Part shown: piece after piece, positions 1 through 7,762 of the stretch | Numbering within the stretch: position 1 is the stretch's first letter | How the letters are laid out: each line of letters opens with the position of its first letter | IMG/VR virus record: IMGVR_UViG_3300032053_006543 | Location: 1-37,240 of that record | Source: a virus | Reading direction: 5' to 3' (one strand) | Length of the DNA: 37,240 bases | Program-made: the position numbers and the translations under genes | The notes under the pieces: model-generated | Databases searched by the model: none | Told to the model about the DNA's origin: nothing | What the model saw: the letters and a program-made list of their open reading frames with translations, nothing else

Positions 1-1436
1 GTGCGAACAATTCGGGGTTTCTTCGCCAATTCCTCTAGAAATATGCCTTCATCCAACCCGGGTTTCGACTGATGGAATGATTCAGCCAAAGCCGCTTTCA
101 AGCATTGTTCAATTTCACGCGGCACCATAGACTCGGCGGTTTCTGCCAAAAGCCTCAAATCCAAGAGGTCTGGGTTCTGCCCACGTTTGCGAAGGTGGAT
201 CTTGAGAATGTCAATCCGATCCTCTAGAGACGGCAAATCAAACCACCACCGCTCGTCCATACGGTTAATGAACTCGACGGGCAGCGTCTTGACGGAATTG
301 GCCGTCAACGCCAAACAAACGGGTGCCGTGGTTTCCTGAAGCCAAGTCGAGAGGATGCCTATCGTGCGACTCGTGGTCCCAGAGTCCGTTTGAGCGGATG
401 ATTGTCCGCCTGAAAGGGACTTCTCGGCTTCATCGACCCAGACGATGCACCCAGTGCCAGCCGCTACCGACTCAATGATCTTGATCGCCCGATACACATT
501 GGCCTCTGACTCACCAACTCCGGAAGACCGCAGACGCCCCATCTCCAATTGGACAACAGGTAAACCCCATTCGGTGCCAAGTGCTTTCACGGCCAAAGAC
601 TTGCCGGTACCCCAAACCCCAACGGCCAGCACGCCCTTGGGTGGCTCAAGACCAAACGCCCGGCCCTCATCGGACCATGCCGCTTTGGTGCGATGCACCC
701 AATTCTTAAAACGCCCCACGCCACCCAACGTTTCAAAGGAGTGAGCGGAGGTATCGATGTACTGAATCAGATCCGTTTTTTTGAGCTGCTTAAAACGATA
801 GTTCCTAAGGAAATTTGGGTCATCGGCTGTACGGGCTTTCTTGTAGCTTTGGATCAATGCTGATTGGATCTCAAAAGAAGTAAGCCCCTTGAATAGTGCC
901 TCTGAACTTTCCGGTACATCGAATCCTTTGAGAGCAAGGCAAGTGGCCCCCACGATGTCCATAATTTCTTCGTTGGTTAATCCGGTATCCTGAACAACCT
1001 CTATGTGTCTCGCTAGCTTCTCCGGTATGTGTCGGCGGCTACCAACACATATTAGCACCTTGACGGTGGCCGCGTTATTGTGGACTTGATGCAGGATATT
1101 TAGGATCCTACGCTGAGCAAGTTGATCTTGAAGCCACCGATCTGGATCGGTGATCACGTAGAACTTACGTTCGTTGAGTGTCTGATCTTTGTAGATCGCT
1201 ATAAGCGCGTCATGGATACTAAGAGTCGTATTATCCGTGGTGTGCGCTTTGGTTTCCCAGTCCACAATTAGGTTGGCTAGTGGAACCAACCCAAACGCTG
1301 CATTGTAGACTTTGGCGTTCGCAACCTTGGCACCCATCGCGTCTCTGAATTGAAGCAGAAAGCGATCCTCCTCATCCGTCACAAAATAGATGAGACGACT
1401 GAATACTCTTAGGTGGAATCTAAGGTCTGGTTGCAT
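1..1436 (-). CDS. Ycf46-like AAA+ ATPase (C-terminus cut by window edge)
   Basis: Open frame of 478 residues that runs off the left edge, so the C-terminus is missing. The ATG at 1436 lies 20 nt downstream of the DUF1257 gene. The N-terminal ~240 residues resemble the Ycf46 N-domain. They are followed by a linker with GGVGRFKNWV and a AAA core with Walker A GVWGTGKS (Lys279), a GESEANVYRAI box, Walker B CIVWVDEAEKS (Asp335, Glu336), DSGTTSRTIG and a sensor-like TANS / INRMDERW stretch. This order matches plastid/cyanobacterial Ycf46 proteins and their bacterial relatives. Ycf46 function is poorly known; an ATP-driven remodelling role is inference. It is the last gene of the minus-strand replication operon and follows two small genes (DUF1257, DUF2997) that accompany such ATPases elsewhere. 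The family call is firm and the function is unknown. Confidence 0.85.
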   Translation of the reverse strand, partial: MQPDLRFHLRVFSRLIYFVTDEEDRFLLQFRDAMGAKVANAKVYNAAFGLVPLANLIVDWETKAHTTDNTTLSIHDALIAIYKDQTLNERKFYVITDPDRWLQDQLAQRRILNILHQVHNNAATVKVLICVGSRRHIPEKLARHIEVVQDTGLTNEEIMDIVGATCLALKGFDVPESSEALFKGLTSFEIQSALIQSYKKARTADDPNFLRNYRFKQLKKTDLIQYIDTSAHSFETLGGVGRFKNWVHRTKAAWSDEGRAFGLEPPKGVLAVGVWGTGKSLAVKALGTEWGLPVVQLEMGRLRSSGVGESEANVYRAIKIIESVAAGTGCIVWVDEAEKSLSGGQSSAQTDSGTTSRTIGILSTWLQETTAPVCLALTANSVKTLPVEFINRMDERWWFDLPSLEDRIDILKIHLRKRGQNPDLLDLRLLAETAESMVPREIEQCLKAALAESFHQSKPGLDEGIFLEELAKKPRIVR

Positions 1437-1456
1437 CGACTACTCACTACACCAAA

Positions 1457-1792
1457 TCAACCAACGGCTGCGAACTGGTACGCCAGGATAACGGTTCCTT
1501 CCTCATCCGTGGTGACACTTTCAATAGTTGCTCCGGCCCTCAGATATTCCTGGCGGATTTTGGCCACGGTATAGTGCTGATGCAGTAGCCCAAACATTTC
1601 TTTCGTGTGGCCATAATCGGAGTCACCACGGACATGACCAGTTTTGAGGTCAATGTAAGAGTTCTTCAACGGACCTGAGGTCAGGAAAATTGTCTCCCCA
1701 TCAACATTGTAGTTGATCCCCGCCTGCCGAAGGGCCTCGAACGCCAGTTCTTTATCTTTGATTTCGGTTCTGTTCTCAATTACTCTTGACAT
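1457..1792 (-). CDS. DUF1257 / Ycf35-like small protein
   Basis: A protein of 111 residues starting at ATG 1792 behind the purine-rich AAAGGGATACGGAA. The layout fits DUF1257 (Ycf35): a short beta-rich start (MSRVIENRTEIKD), a helix with ALRQAGINY, a middle region ending DSDYGHTKEMFGLLHQ, and a closing YTVAKIRQEYLRAGATIES followed by DEEGTVILAYQ. DUF1257 has no established biochemical role. The gene sits 13 nt downstream of the DUF2997-like gene and 20 nt upstream of the Ycf46-like ATPase, a grouping I associate with cyanobacterial and other bacterial genomes, so the three products probably act together. The family call rests on motif pattern only. Confidence 0.7.
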   Translation of the reverse strand: MSRVIENRTEIKDKELAFEALRQAGINYNVDGETIFLTSGPLKNSYIDLKTGHVRGDSDYGHTKEMFGLLHQHYTVAKIRQEYLRAGATIESVTTDEEGTVILAYQFAAVG

Positions 1793-1805
1793 TTCCGTAT
1801 CCCTT

Positions 1806-1979
1806 TCAGTTCACGACTTCATGAACGGTGTCGCAATCCGGGCCTGTTCTTTCTTCCGAAATTTGAGGCCCAAGTGTATCCGTGAGTTTGTGAATAGCCT
1901 CGCAGTTCTCCCCCTCCTCCCTGTCTTGAACTATGTTTTTAGCTACACCATCTTTTGTGACCTTGACTATGCCTCGCAT
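1806..1979 (-). CDS. DUF2997-like small protein
   Basis: A 57-residue frame starting at ATG 1979, preceded by a strong Shine-Dalgarno (GGAGGAAAC). It begins MRGIVKVTKDGVAKN, then has REEGENCEAIHKL, DTLGPQISEERTG and a closing DCDTVHEVVN. The pattern of a short strand plus DG, then GE-x-C, then a helix ending in LG, matches DUF2997 proteins, which are about this size and are often encoded beside DUF1257. It is acidic and contains two Cys. Function unknown. The strong ribosome site, its place between cotranscribed genes and the motif match all argue that it is real despite its size. Confidence 0.65.
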   Translation of the reverse strand: MRGIVKVTKDGVAKNIVQDREEGENCEAIHKLTDTLGPQISEERTGPDCDTVHEVVN

Positions 1980-2027
1980 GTTTCCTCCGTTGTGTTACTG
2001 ATCTTGTGTTAGTACACCGATCCGCAC

Positions 2028-2648
2028 TTAACCGCCAATTTTAACTTTTGCTCCCGCTTTCACGATTGGAACACCAGCCGTGTCAGTAGTCGGTATGGCG
2101 GCATCCCAACTAGAGGTCGGCTTGGGTGCCCCGACGGGAGCTTGAAGCATCTGCCCACGTTGAACAGGCGTGTTTACTTGTGCCAAATGTGGCGAAAGCG
2201 TGCCAGATGGTGCTGGGACGGTGGGTACCGGAATTGGCGGTTCCGGAGCGGGTTCTGGTGCTGGGGCGGGTTCTGGGGCCGGGGATGCCGATGCTACGGG
2301 TTCTGGGGCGGATACGGGGCTTTGTTGAAGATCTGGGGCGGATACGGGGCTTTGTTGAAGATCCCGAGGATCAACCCAATCCCCCGATATAGTCAAAGGT
2401 TGATTGAACGCCAAGAATTGTTTAGCGGAGATACCCATGAATCTTGGATCACTCGGATCCATGCGGGGCACCTTCGTAAACAGACGGTCGTGCCAAGTTG
2501 CTGTCCTGATCTCAAACTTAGAGGTCCCAAACGCACTGCGAGTGCAACTAGGATTAACGCACTGCATACAGCACTCGGCCGTAAACACATCAATGGGACT
2601 CCCATCGGTGCATTCCGCGAATAAATCAAGTCTATGCCGTGAGGACAC
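2028..2648 (-). CDS. Hypothetical protein: Cys-rich head, Pro/Ala-rich tail
   Basis: A 206-residue protein. The start is GTG 2648, which overlaps the end of thymidylate kinase by 17 nt behind a GAAGG ribosome site. Residues ~20-40 carry clustered Cys (ECCMQCVNPSCTRS, giving CC-x2-C-x4-C), a likely zinc or iron site. The next ~50 residues (TATWHDRLF, MDPSDPRFMG) may form a small domain. From about residue 90 the chain is low complexity, with a duplicated 10-residue unit DLQQSPVSAP and Pro-Ala-Glu repeats, ending with a Lys/Gly tail (VKAGAKVKIGG). I do not recognise a family. Its place between tmk and the Ycf46 triad suggests cotranscription with the replication operon. Confidence 0.6.
   Translation of the reverse strand: MSSRHRLDLFAECTDGSPIDVFTAECCMQCVNPSCTRSAFGTSKFEIRTATWHDRLFTKVPRMDPSDPRFMGISAKQFLAFNQPLTISGDWVDPRDLQQSPVSAPDLQQSPVSAPEPVASASPAPEPAPAPEPAPEPPIPVPTVPAPSGTLSPHLAQVNTPVQRGQMLQAPVGAPKPTSSWDAAIPTTDTAGVPIVKAGAKVKIGG
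2302..2363. repeat. 30-bp tandem duplication inside the Pro-rich gene
   Basis: Two 30-bp units (2302-2331 and 2332-2361) are identical, and the match runs 2 nt further. They encode two copies of DLQQSPVSAP on the minus strand. The exact identity suggests a recent slippage or unequal-recombination event in a linker region. Confidence 0.9.
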
Positions 2649-3306
2649 TTAGAACCTTCTCTATTATGTCGGCCGCCACGAGTTCATGTGGACGATTGGA
2701 ATCAATGTAGTGGAGATTGCTCGCGAACTTGTGGCTAATGCCGAACTTTGCATACTCACTGGCTACGGTATGCTGATAATCCAAATTTTTCTCAAACTCA
2801 TCTGGAGCACGTCCTTTTCGACGTTCAAACGCTACATTAACCGGGACAACTAAGATAAGAGCAAGTGTCGGTGGACCGTCTAGCGTACAAAGATCCTCCA
2901 ATGTCTTGCTAACAATTTTGGTGAAATACTCCGTCACGCCATTGGGAGAATGAATGTACTGTGCTAGCTGGTAGGCAAAGGTTGAGTAGTAGTAGCGGTC
3001 ACTCACCACGATAGCGCCACGGTCAAGAGCTGGTTGTACTTTGGTGTACATATGCAACCCTCTATCGGCCACGAAAAGACGGGCCATTACGTCCCATGGA
3101 GGCAGGGCCATCCCAGCCCGCCCTTCAAAAATATCTCGAATGTGTTTACCAACTACTTCCGTGGTTGGTTCGGCCGTTTGCACTATTTCTCGTGTTGGAA
3201 AGCGCTCTCTAAGAGCTGCCACTAGCCACTTGGTTTGCGTAGTCGTCCCAGAGCCGTCAATACCATCCAAGACAATAAAAGAGCCTTTATTAGGCATAGT
3301 CTTCAT
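2632..3306 (-). CDS. tmk: Thymidylate kinase (dTMP kinase), lysine-less P-loop variant
   Basis: A 224-residue protein, the usual length for Tmk. It phosphorylates dTMP to dTDP and so supplies dTTP for phage replication. The P-loop region reads DGIDGSGTTTQ (residues 14-24); the usual Lys of GxxGxGK[ST] is Thr21. The dTMP-site motif DRYYYSTFAYQ is intact at about residues 102-112, and a lid-like Arg/Lys stretch ERRKGRAPDE follows. I recall Tmk proteins with GSGTTT from some bacterial lineages, so the substitution need not mean inactivation. ATG 3306 is used; a second ATG three codons later is possible. It lies 42 nt downstream of the polymerase gene and overlaps the next gene. Confidence 0.85.
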   Translation of the reverse strand: MKTMPNKGSFIVLDGIDGSGTTTQTKWLVAALRERFPTREIVQTAEPTTEVVGKHIRDIFEGRAGMALPPWDVMARLFVADRGLHMYTKVQPALDRGAIVVSDRYYYSTFAYQLAQYIHSPNGVTEYFTKIVSKTLEDLCTLDGPPTLALILVVPVNVAFERRKGRAPDEFEKNLDYQHTVASEYAKFGISHKFASNLHYIDSNRPHELVAADIIEKVLSVLTA

Positions 3307-3348
3307 CGGATCTCAGCGGGGAAACCCCGTCCTTTAGGGCGGAGTTGT

Positions 3349-6300
3349 TTACTTGTCCACCAGCAAGTTGTGACGCCGAAGCAATTCCGCGAACTTGCTT
3401 ACTTGGATTCGATAGTTGTAACTTATCGGGATCAATGTCTCGCCACCAAAATCCTGTAGATGCAAGATGGAACCATGACCATCCCGGCGGGCTTCCAACA
3501 TCGCGACACACACGAAATCCGATATCTGTGCTGCCGTTTGCTCATTGAGCCGATCGATACCGAATACAATAACTCCATCCGTTTGTGGTTCAGGGAATTG
3601 TGTGAGCTTCTCGGGTGGTGCGGTGAGCTGGGGTTCCGCTACTTGCAGCAAAGCTTCACTCAGGTCACTTAGACTTTCCGAAGAGACATCCTGAGTTGTG
3701 ACCTCCTGTACAGCCTCTTGGGTTTGGATCATCTCCTGCACGGCTTCTTGCACGGCTTCTTGAGTTGGGGTCTCCTGTACGGCTTCTATAACGGGAGTCT
3801 CAATGACCTCCGCCGAAGGCACAAGTGAAGCTAACCAGGGTGGCGTATGCTCCAGACCAAACAACTTGTTTGGTGTTAGAACAATTTCCCCAATATCCGG
3901 TTGCTCGTATTCTTTGGCCGGTTTGCGTGTTGTGCCATAGACGTAGCCATTAGCGAGCACTTCGCCTTTGCCGAGTGCTTGGCCCTTTTTGTGCCTTTCA
4001 ACCTTGTAACCGGAGGACCAGTTGAACCCAACTAAAGGCTCAACAACAAGAGGAACCTTCCACGGTGGGTTTTTGGGTCGTTTCCAAGGACCTTCCATGA
4101 TCTCCACAATGAGTGGGATCACTTCTACCACTCTCTCGTGTTTGATCTCGAAAACTATTTCATCGTGGACCGTGAGAAGCATCCGTACCGAGTCGTCACC
4201 CCCATTACGCAGCCAACCTTTGTTGTGGAAAGCCTTGTGCAGAAGCACCATGGCAATCTTCATGATGTCAGCTCCGGCTCCTTGAATTTGAAAATTGACC
4301 GAGTGACGTTCACATGCGGCTCGAATCTCTCCCTCCTGACTATTTGCGTCTGGAATGAGGAGCCATCGGCCGAAGGCGGTCCATACCCCAAGATTGATTT
4401 TTACTGCCGCGTGCTGTTGCTTGATCCACTTGGCAAAAGTTGGCACCGCTTTATCGAAAGCTTGTTTCCTTCTACGGGCTTCAACTTCATTGCAACCAGT
4501 GGCTCGAATGATAGATTTTGGCCCACCCCCGTAAAGCAGGGCGAAATTCGCGGTGTTGTGGGTAAGGATCCCATTTACCACATAAACATGTTTCTTGCTG
4601 ACTGATAGGTCCACGCACTGTCCGGATTCAGCTGGCAAAACTTGGAGTACAATGAAACGATCTTTGTTATTGTTACTCTTTTGTCGGCCTGCTCTAAGCC
4701 TAGCCTTCTTACCCTCGTGTCTAAGATAAGGTCTTAGCTTAAGGGAATCGTTCACAGGTAAACGCAGTCGGGCATAATAACGTTTGTACGTTTGGTTGTA
4801 GGTCAACTCCAAATTGAAATCTAATCCAACATAACGGAGGACTGTTGCAAGTTGTCCGGCAAAAGAAAAATCCTTGGTAGTCACGTCTAAATTTGGTGTT
4901 TTACCCCCAACGGTTCCATCCGTATCGAATAGACCTCCTAGATAATGTAGTATGGATTCTCTTCCAGCACGCAACACCCAAAACGGGATATTGAAAGCCT
5001 TGCTGCTTTTTCGATGGATATCCAAAGCTTGAAACAGTCGTACTAACACACGGCTTCCCAAGTATAGACAGTCGGAGCCCTTTCTGGTCGGATGTATCTC
5101 GCACGCCTCACAAGACGTGATCAGCTTTTGGATCCACTCCTCGTAACGATGACCGTAAGCGTCAATTTTCTCTGATTTCCCGTGAGTTAGTCCCAAAGAA
5201 GAGGCGCTTCCAGTACCATCCCCAGCATAAGCTCCAGCCAAATAAGCCCAATCGTGATTCAATTGGTAGGTGCTGGACGGTAGACCATCCCATAGAGAAA
5301 CTTGAATAGGCGTGTACGGCCGAGTTTTGGCTCTTGGGAGAGTTACTGGTTCTAACAATGCGCCAGGCTTAAGATCCATAACCCGAACAAAGGCACCACC
5401 CCTTAACTTCAATTGGTGCTCAGATGTACACGTAAGAACCCCACCTGATGTGACTACATGCACAAGAGTCTTGACCCCTCCATTATAGGTGGCCGTTATT
5501 GGTTCGTACTTCGACCCCGCAAAAATGCTTAGACCAGAACTTGACTCAAAAGTATCGGCGGTCCCCGAGAATTTCAGCAACTTAATTGGTTGGAGAACGT
5601 CGTTGATAAAAACCAGTGACTCTGGGTGTACGCACTTACCAGCGTTGCGTTCGTCTTTCGTGACCTCCTGCTTCCCAAAGAACGCTCGTGCGGTGATGGT
5701 GTGCAGGTCTCCTGACCCTTGCATGAATTCATTGATCCATACGGTTTCTCCGGAGACATTTGCAGCAATACGCAGCTCCTCACCTGCGTAATCGCATTTC
5801 GCCATCGTATACCCAGGTCGGGCTTCGAACACACGACGCAAATCGGAGCCTTGCGGTATCCCATGGATGGGGATACCGGAATAACCATGTTCCGGATCAC
5901 CGGCTGGAGCGGAGAAGCGTCCGGTGGAGGCCCCAGTCTGTTTGAAGCTCACACGTAGTTCATCGTTAGCGTCCGGGTTATTGGCCAACCCGATCAGGTA
6001 GGTACCGATGGACTTCTCGAATCCCCTGTAGGTTACAACGTCTTTCAGAATAGCCGGGGCGTTAGGATCTTCCGCGAGCGCTTCTAAGGTCGCCCCATCC
6101 GTTTTGTATTGACCGCTCGCCTCATTTTTCGCTGGCTTCGGCGTAATGTTCATGCAGTTCGACCCAGTGCCGAACAGGAATTCCCCAAGTTGCTTTGGCG
6201 AATTTGGATCTAAATCCGTGTTTTTGAGTTTTGCGAACTTCCGGATCTTGGCTAGAATTTCATCACGTTCTTTAGACTTGGCTTCCAGCATTGCCCTGAC

Positions 6301-7347
6301 GGGTGCACGATTGATCCGTACTCGGTTTCTCTCCAGAACCCGTAGAACACACGTGAGTTGCTTCTCAAGCCGATATGTGAAGTTGTACTTGGCATTGCAC
6401 AGAGGCACGAGGTCCGGAATTATGCAGAGCTTGTATGTGCAAATGCCATCTGAACCACCGTAACGAATAACTCCCGGCTCATCCGGAGACAAAGAATCGA
6501 ACCGAATCGGCATTCCCTTTTGGAATAGCTGCTTCAGTTCAATCATTTCATAAGGATTGCCATCGGGATCGATGAGCAACTGTTTAGCCTTGGGTTTTAG
6601 CCCTATCCCTTTATCGCCCGCATATTTGACGAAACTTGCAAGCATCCCATCTTCAAACGAACTAGGGTGCCACCAATCGATCCCTGTGACTGGGTATAGG
6701 AATTCGTGATCGAATTGAGCATTCCAAAAGAAAATGACAAGTTGTGCTACCCCTTTGTAGGACAATGAGTCGGCCGCTTTGTCCTCGGCTGTCCCTTCTG
6801 GGATAGCCGCACGGCAAAGTCGAGTGATAGCTCTTTCAACTTCAACTACTGGCTCTACATTCAGACTCGGGCCGCGATCCGCTGGCTTGTGTCGAATTGG
6901 GATATAGAAGCCCTCATAACCGTCGTAGGAAATGCAGAACCCTACAATTTGGTCTACCGTTTCAGGCTTACCATTTTTGTAGATAATACGGTTGTCGAGT
7001 CCAGTCGTCTCTAGATCCAAAGAACACGTACCACGGTCTATGCACTCGTTCACAATTCGGTTGACCTCTTGAATGGTCTGGACCCGAGTGAACTTGTGAT
7101 ACTTCATCCAAGGCTTAGAGGCATCGGGCACTTCCCGATCTGCTTTCAACCCCGTGGTTTCCAAGAAAGCAGCAATATCATCCCCGTCATCGTCGTCATT
7201 GGATGCCACCACCATTCCCAATAGATTAGGAGAGCCTCCGCTCAACGGGGCCGCTTTCGGTTTAGGGACAACCTTAGCCGGAACAGCCTTAGCCGACTCT
7301 GTGCTAAGAGTCGCCAAGAAATCATCAATGTCATCAGTGTCGGACAT
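3349..7347 (-). CDS. polA: Family A DNA polymerase with in-frame intein
   Basis: A 1332-residue precursor; removing the 360-residue intein leaves 972 residues. ATG 7347 follows an AGAGGAAAG ribosome site. Residues 1-70 are acidic, with a duplicated DDI-x2-FL element (5-11 and 56-62). A DnaQ-like 3'-5' exonuclease starts at SLDLETTGLD (Asp111, Glu113). The polymerase palm has motif A AKCDYAGEELRI (Asp519), motif B RNAGK (to Lys571) joined after splicing to TANFALLYGGG (from Thr932), and motif C LLTVHDEIVFEI (His1061, Asp1062). The C-terminal ~190 residues are not standard: a spacer of EAVQE-like repeats and then a compact ~90-residue tail. This is the replicative polymerase of the phage. The core call is certain; the role of the two extra ends is unknown. 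Confidence 0.95.
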   Translation of the reverse strand: MSDTDDIDDFLATLSTESAKAVPAKVVPKPKAAPLSGGSPNLLGMVVASNDDDDGDDIAAFLETTGLKADREVPDASKPWMKYHKFTRVQTIQEVNRIVNECIDRGTCSLDLETTGLDNRIIYKNGKPETVDQIVGFCISYDGYEGFYIPIRHKPADRGPSLNVEPVVEVERAITRLCRAAIPEGTAEDKAADSLSYKGVAQLVIFFWNAQFDHEFLYPVTGIDWWHPSSFEDGMLASFVKYAGDKGIGLKPKAKQLLIDPDGNPYEMIELKQLFQKGMPIRFDSLSPDEPGVIRYGGSDGICTYKLCIIPDLVPLCNAKYNFTYRLEKQLTCVLRVLERNRVRINRAPVRAMLEAKSKERDEILAKIRKFAKLKNTDLDPNSPKQLGEFLFGTGSNCMNITPKPAKNEASGQYKTDGATLEALAEDPNAPAILKDVVTYRGFEKSIGTYLIGLANNPDANDELRVSFKQTGASTGRFSAPAGDPEHGYSGIPIHGIPQGSDLRRVFEARPGYTMAKCDYAGEELRIAANVSGETVWINEFMQGSGDLHTITARAFFGKQEVTKDERNAGKCVHPESLVFINDVLQPIKLLKFSGTADTFESSSGLSIFAGSKYEPITATYNGGVKTLVHVVTSGGVLTCTSEHQLKLRGGAFVRVMDLKPGALLEPVTLPRAKTRPYTPIQVSLWDGLPSSTYQLNHDWAYLAGAYAGDGTGSASSLGLTHGKSEKIDAYGHRYEEWIQKLITSCEACEIHPTRKGSDCLYLGSRVLVRLFQALDIHRKSSKAFNIPFWVLRAGRESILHYLGGLFDTDGTVGGKTPNLDVTTKDFSFAGQLATVLRYVGLDFNLELTYNQTYKRYYARLRLPVNDSLKLRPYLRHEGKKARLRAGRQKSNNNKDRFIVLQVLPAESGQCVDLSVSKKHVYVVNGILTHNTANFALLYGGGPKSIIRATGCNEVEARRRKQAFDKAVPTFAKWIKQQHAAVKINLGVWTAFGRWLLIPDANSQEGEIRAACERHSVNFQIQGAGADIMKIAMVLLHKAFHNKGWLRNGGDDSVRMLLTVHDEIVFEIKHERVVEVIPLIVEIMEGPWKRPKNPPWKVPLVVEPLVGFNWSSGYKVERHKKGQALGKGEVLANGYVYGTTRKPAKEYEQPDIGEIVLTPNKLFGLEHTPPWLASLVPSAEVIETPVIEAVQETPTQEAVQEAVQEMIQTQEAVQEVTTQDVSSESLSDLSEALLQVAEPQLTAPPEKLTQFPEPQTDGVIVFGIDRLNEQTAAQISDFVCVAMLEARRDGHGSILHLQDFGGETLIPISYNYRIQVSKFAELLRRHNLLVDK
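4555..5634 (-). mobile_element. Intein with LAGLIDADG homing endonuclease in polA motif B
   Basis: Residues 572-931 of the polymerase precursor (360 aa). Block A starts with Cys572 (CVHPESLVF), block B is LTCTSEHQL, the endonuclease has two LAGLIDADG-type helices (LAGAYAGDG and LGGLFDTDG), and the splicing end is VNGILTHN followed by Thr932 (+1 nucleophile). All expected class 1 catalytic residues are present, so it should splice and may still be a mobile homing element. Removing it restores K|T within the family A motif B consensus (R-x3-K-T-x-NF-x2-LYG), a catalytically essential and highly conserved site, as is typical of intein targets. Confidence 0.95.
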
Positions 7348-7762
7348 CTGGTCTTTCCTCTAGAACAACCAGTACATACACCCCGGCACGCCACAACTTG
7401 ACCACTTCAGCGGCTAAACTTCCGGCTTTCGTATCCGCCGGTATAAAACACCAAGGCATGTTGGGGGCCGAAACCCCACAAGACCTTTTAGAGTAGAAAG
7501 GACAAGGCTCTTCTTGTGCACATCTCTTGGCCTTTGTGGGGAGTAGTAGAAGCTTTCCCTTGGGGGGTGGGCCAAGCTGATCTACCAAAGGTCTGGTCCA
7601 ACCATGCAGGGCATGATCCATGTCCTCTTTAGAGATCGATGGTAAGTCCCACACTCCTTGAAACTCGCGCCACTCAGCTTCCCATGTGCCGCCCTCATCG
7701 TAAATCAGGTACAGTTCTACGGTACCCATCTCGACGGTTGGTAGCGTCAATCGGCGTGGCAC
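7334..7762 (-). CDS. Hypothetical four-cysteine protein
   Basis: A 142-residue protein with GTG start at 7762, directly abutting the methyltransferase stop codon, and overlapping the polA start by 14 nt, so the three genes are translationally coupled. The N-terminal half is beta-rich and acidic (LYLIYDEGGTWEAEW). Residues ~80-105 hold four Cys in C-x4-C-x7-C-x9-C (RCAQEEPCPF, SCGVSAPNMPWC), a plausible zinc or Fe-S site. The C-terminus has a hydrophobic stretch (AGVYVLVVLEE). No family recognised; coupling to polA suggests a replication-linked role. Confidence 0.7.
   Translation of the reverse strand: MPRRLTLPTVEMGTVELYLIYDEGGTWEAEWREFQGVWDLPSISKEDMDHALHGWTRPLVDQLGPPPKGKLLLLPTKAKRCAQEEPCPFYSKRSCGVSAPNMPWCFIPADTKAGSLAAEVVKLWRAGVYVLVVLEERPDVRH

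Noticed and set aside
445-744. Rightward 99-residue frame
   Set aside because: It is antisense to the AAA core of the Ycf46-like gene, where the minus strand shows clear Walker A and B motifs; it has no ribosome site or recognisable motif.
2142-2624. Rightward 160-residue frame over the Pro-rich gene
   Set aside because: A Trp/Gly-rich shadow of the Pro-rich repeats on the minus strand; the minus-strand gene has a ribosome site and fits the operon.
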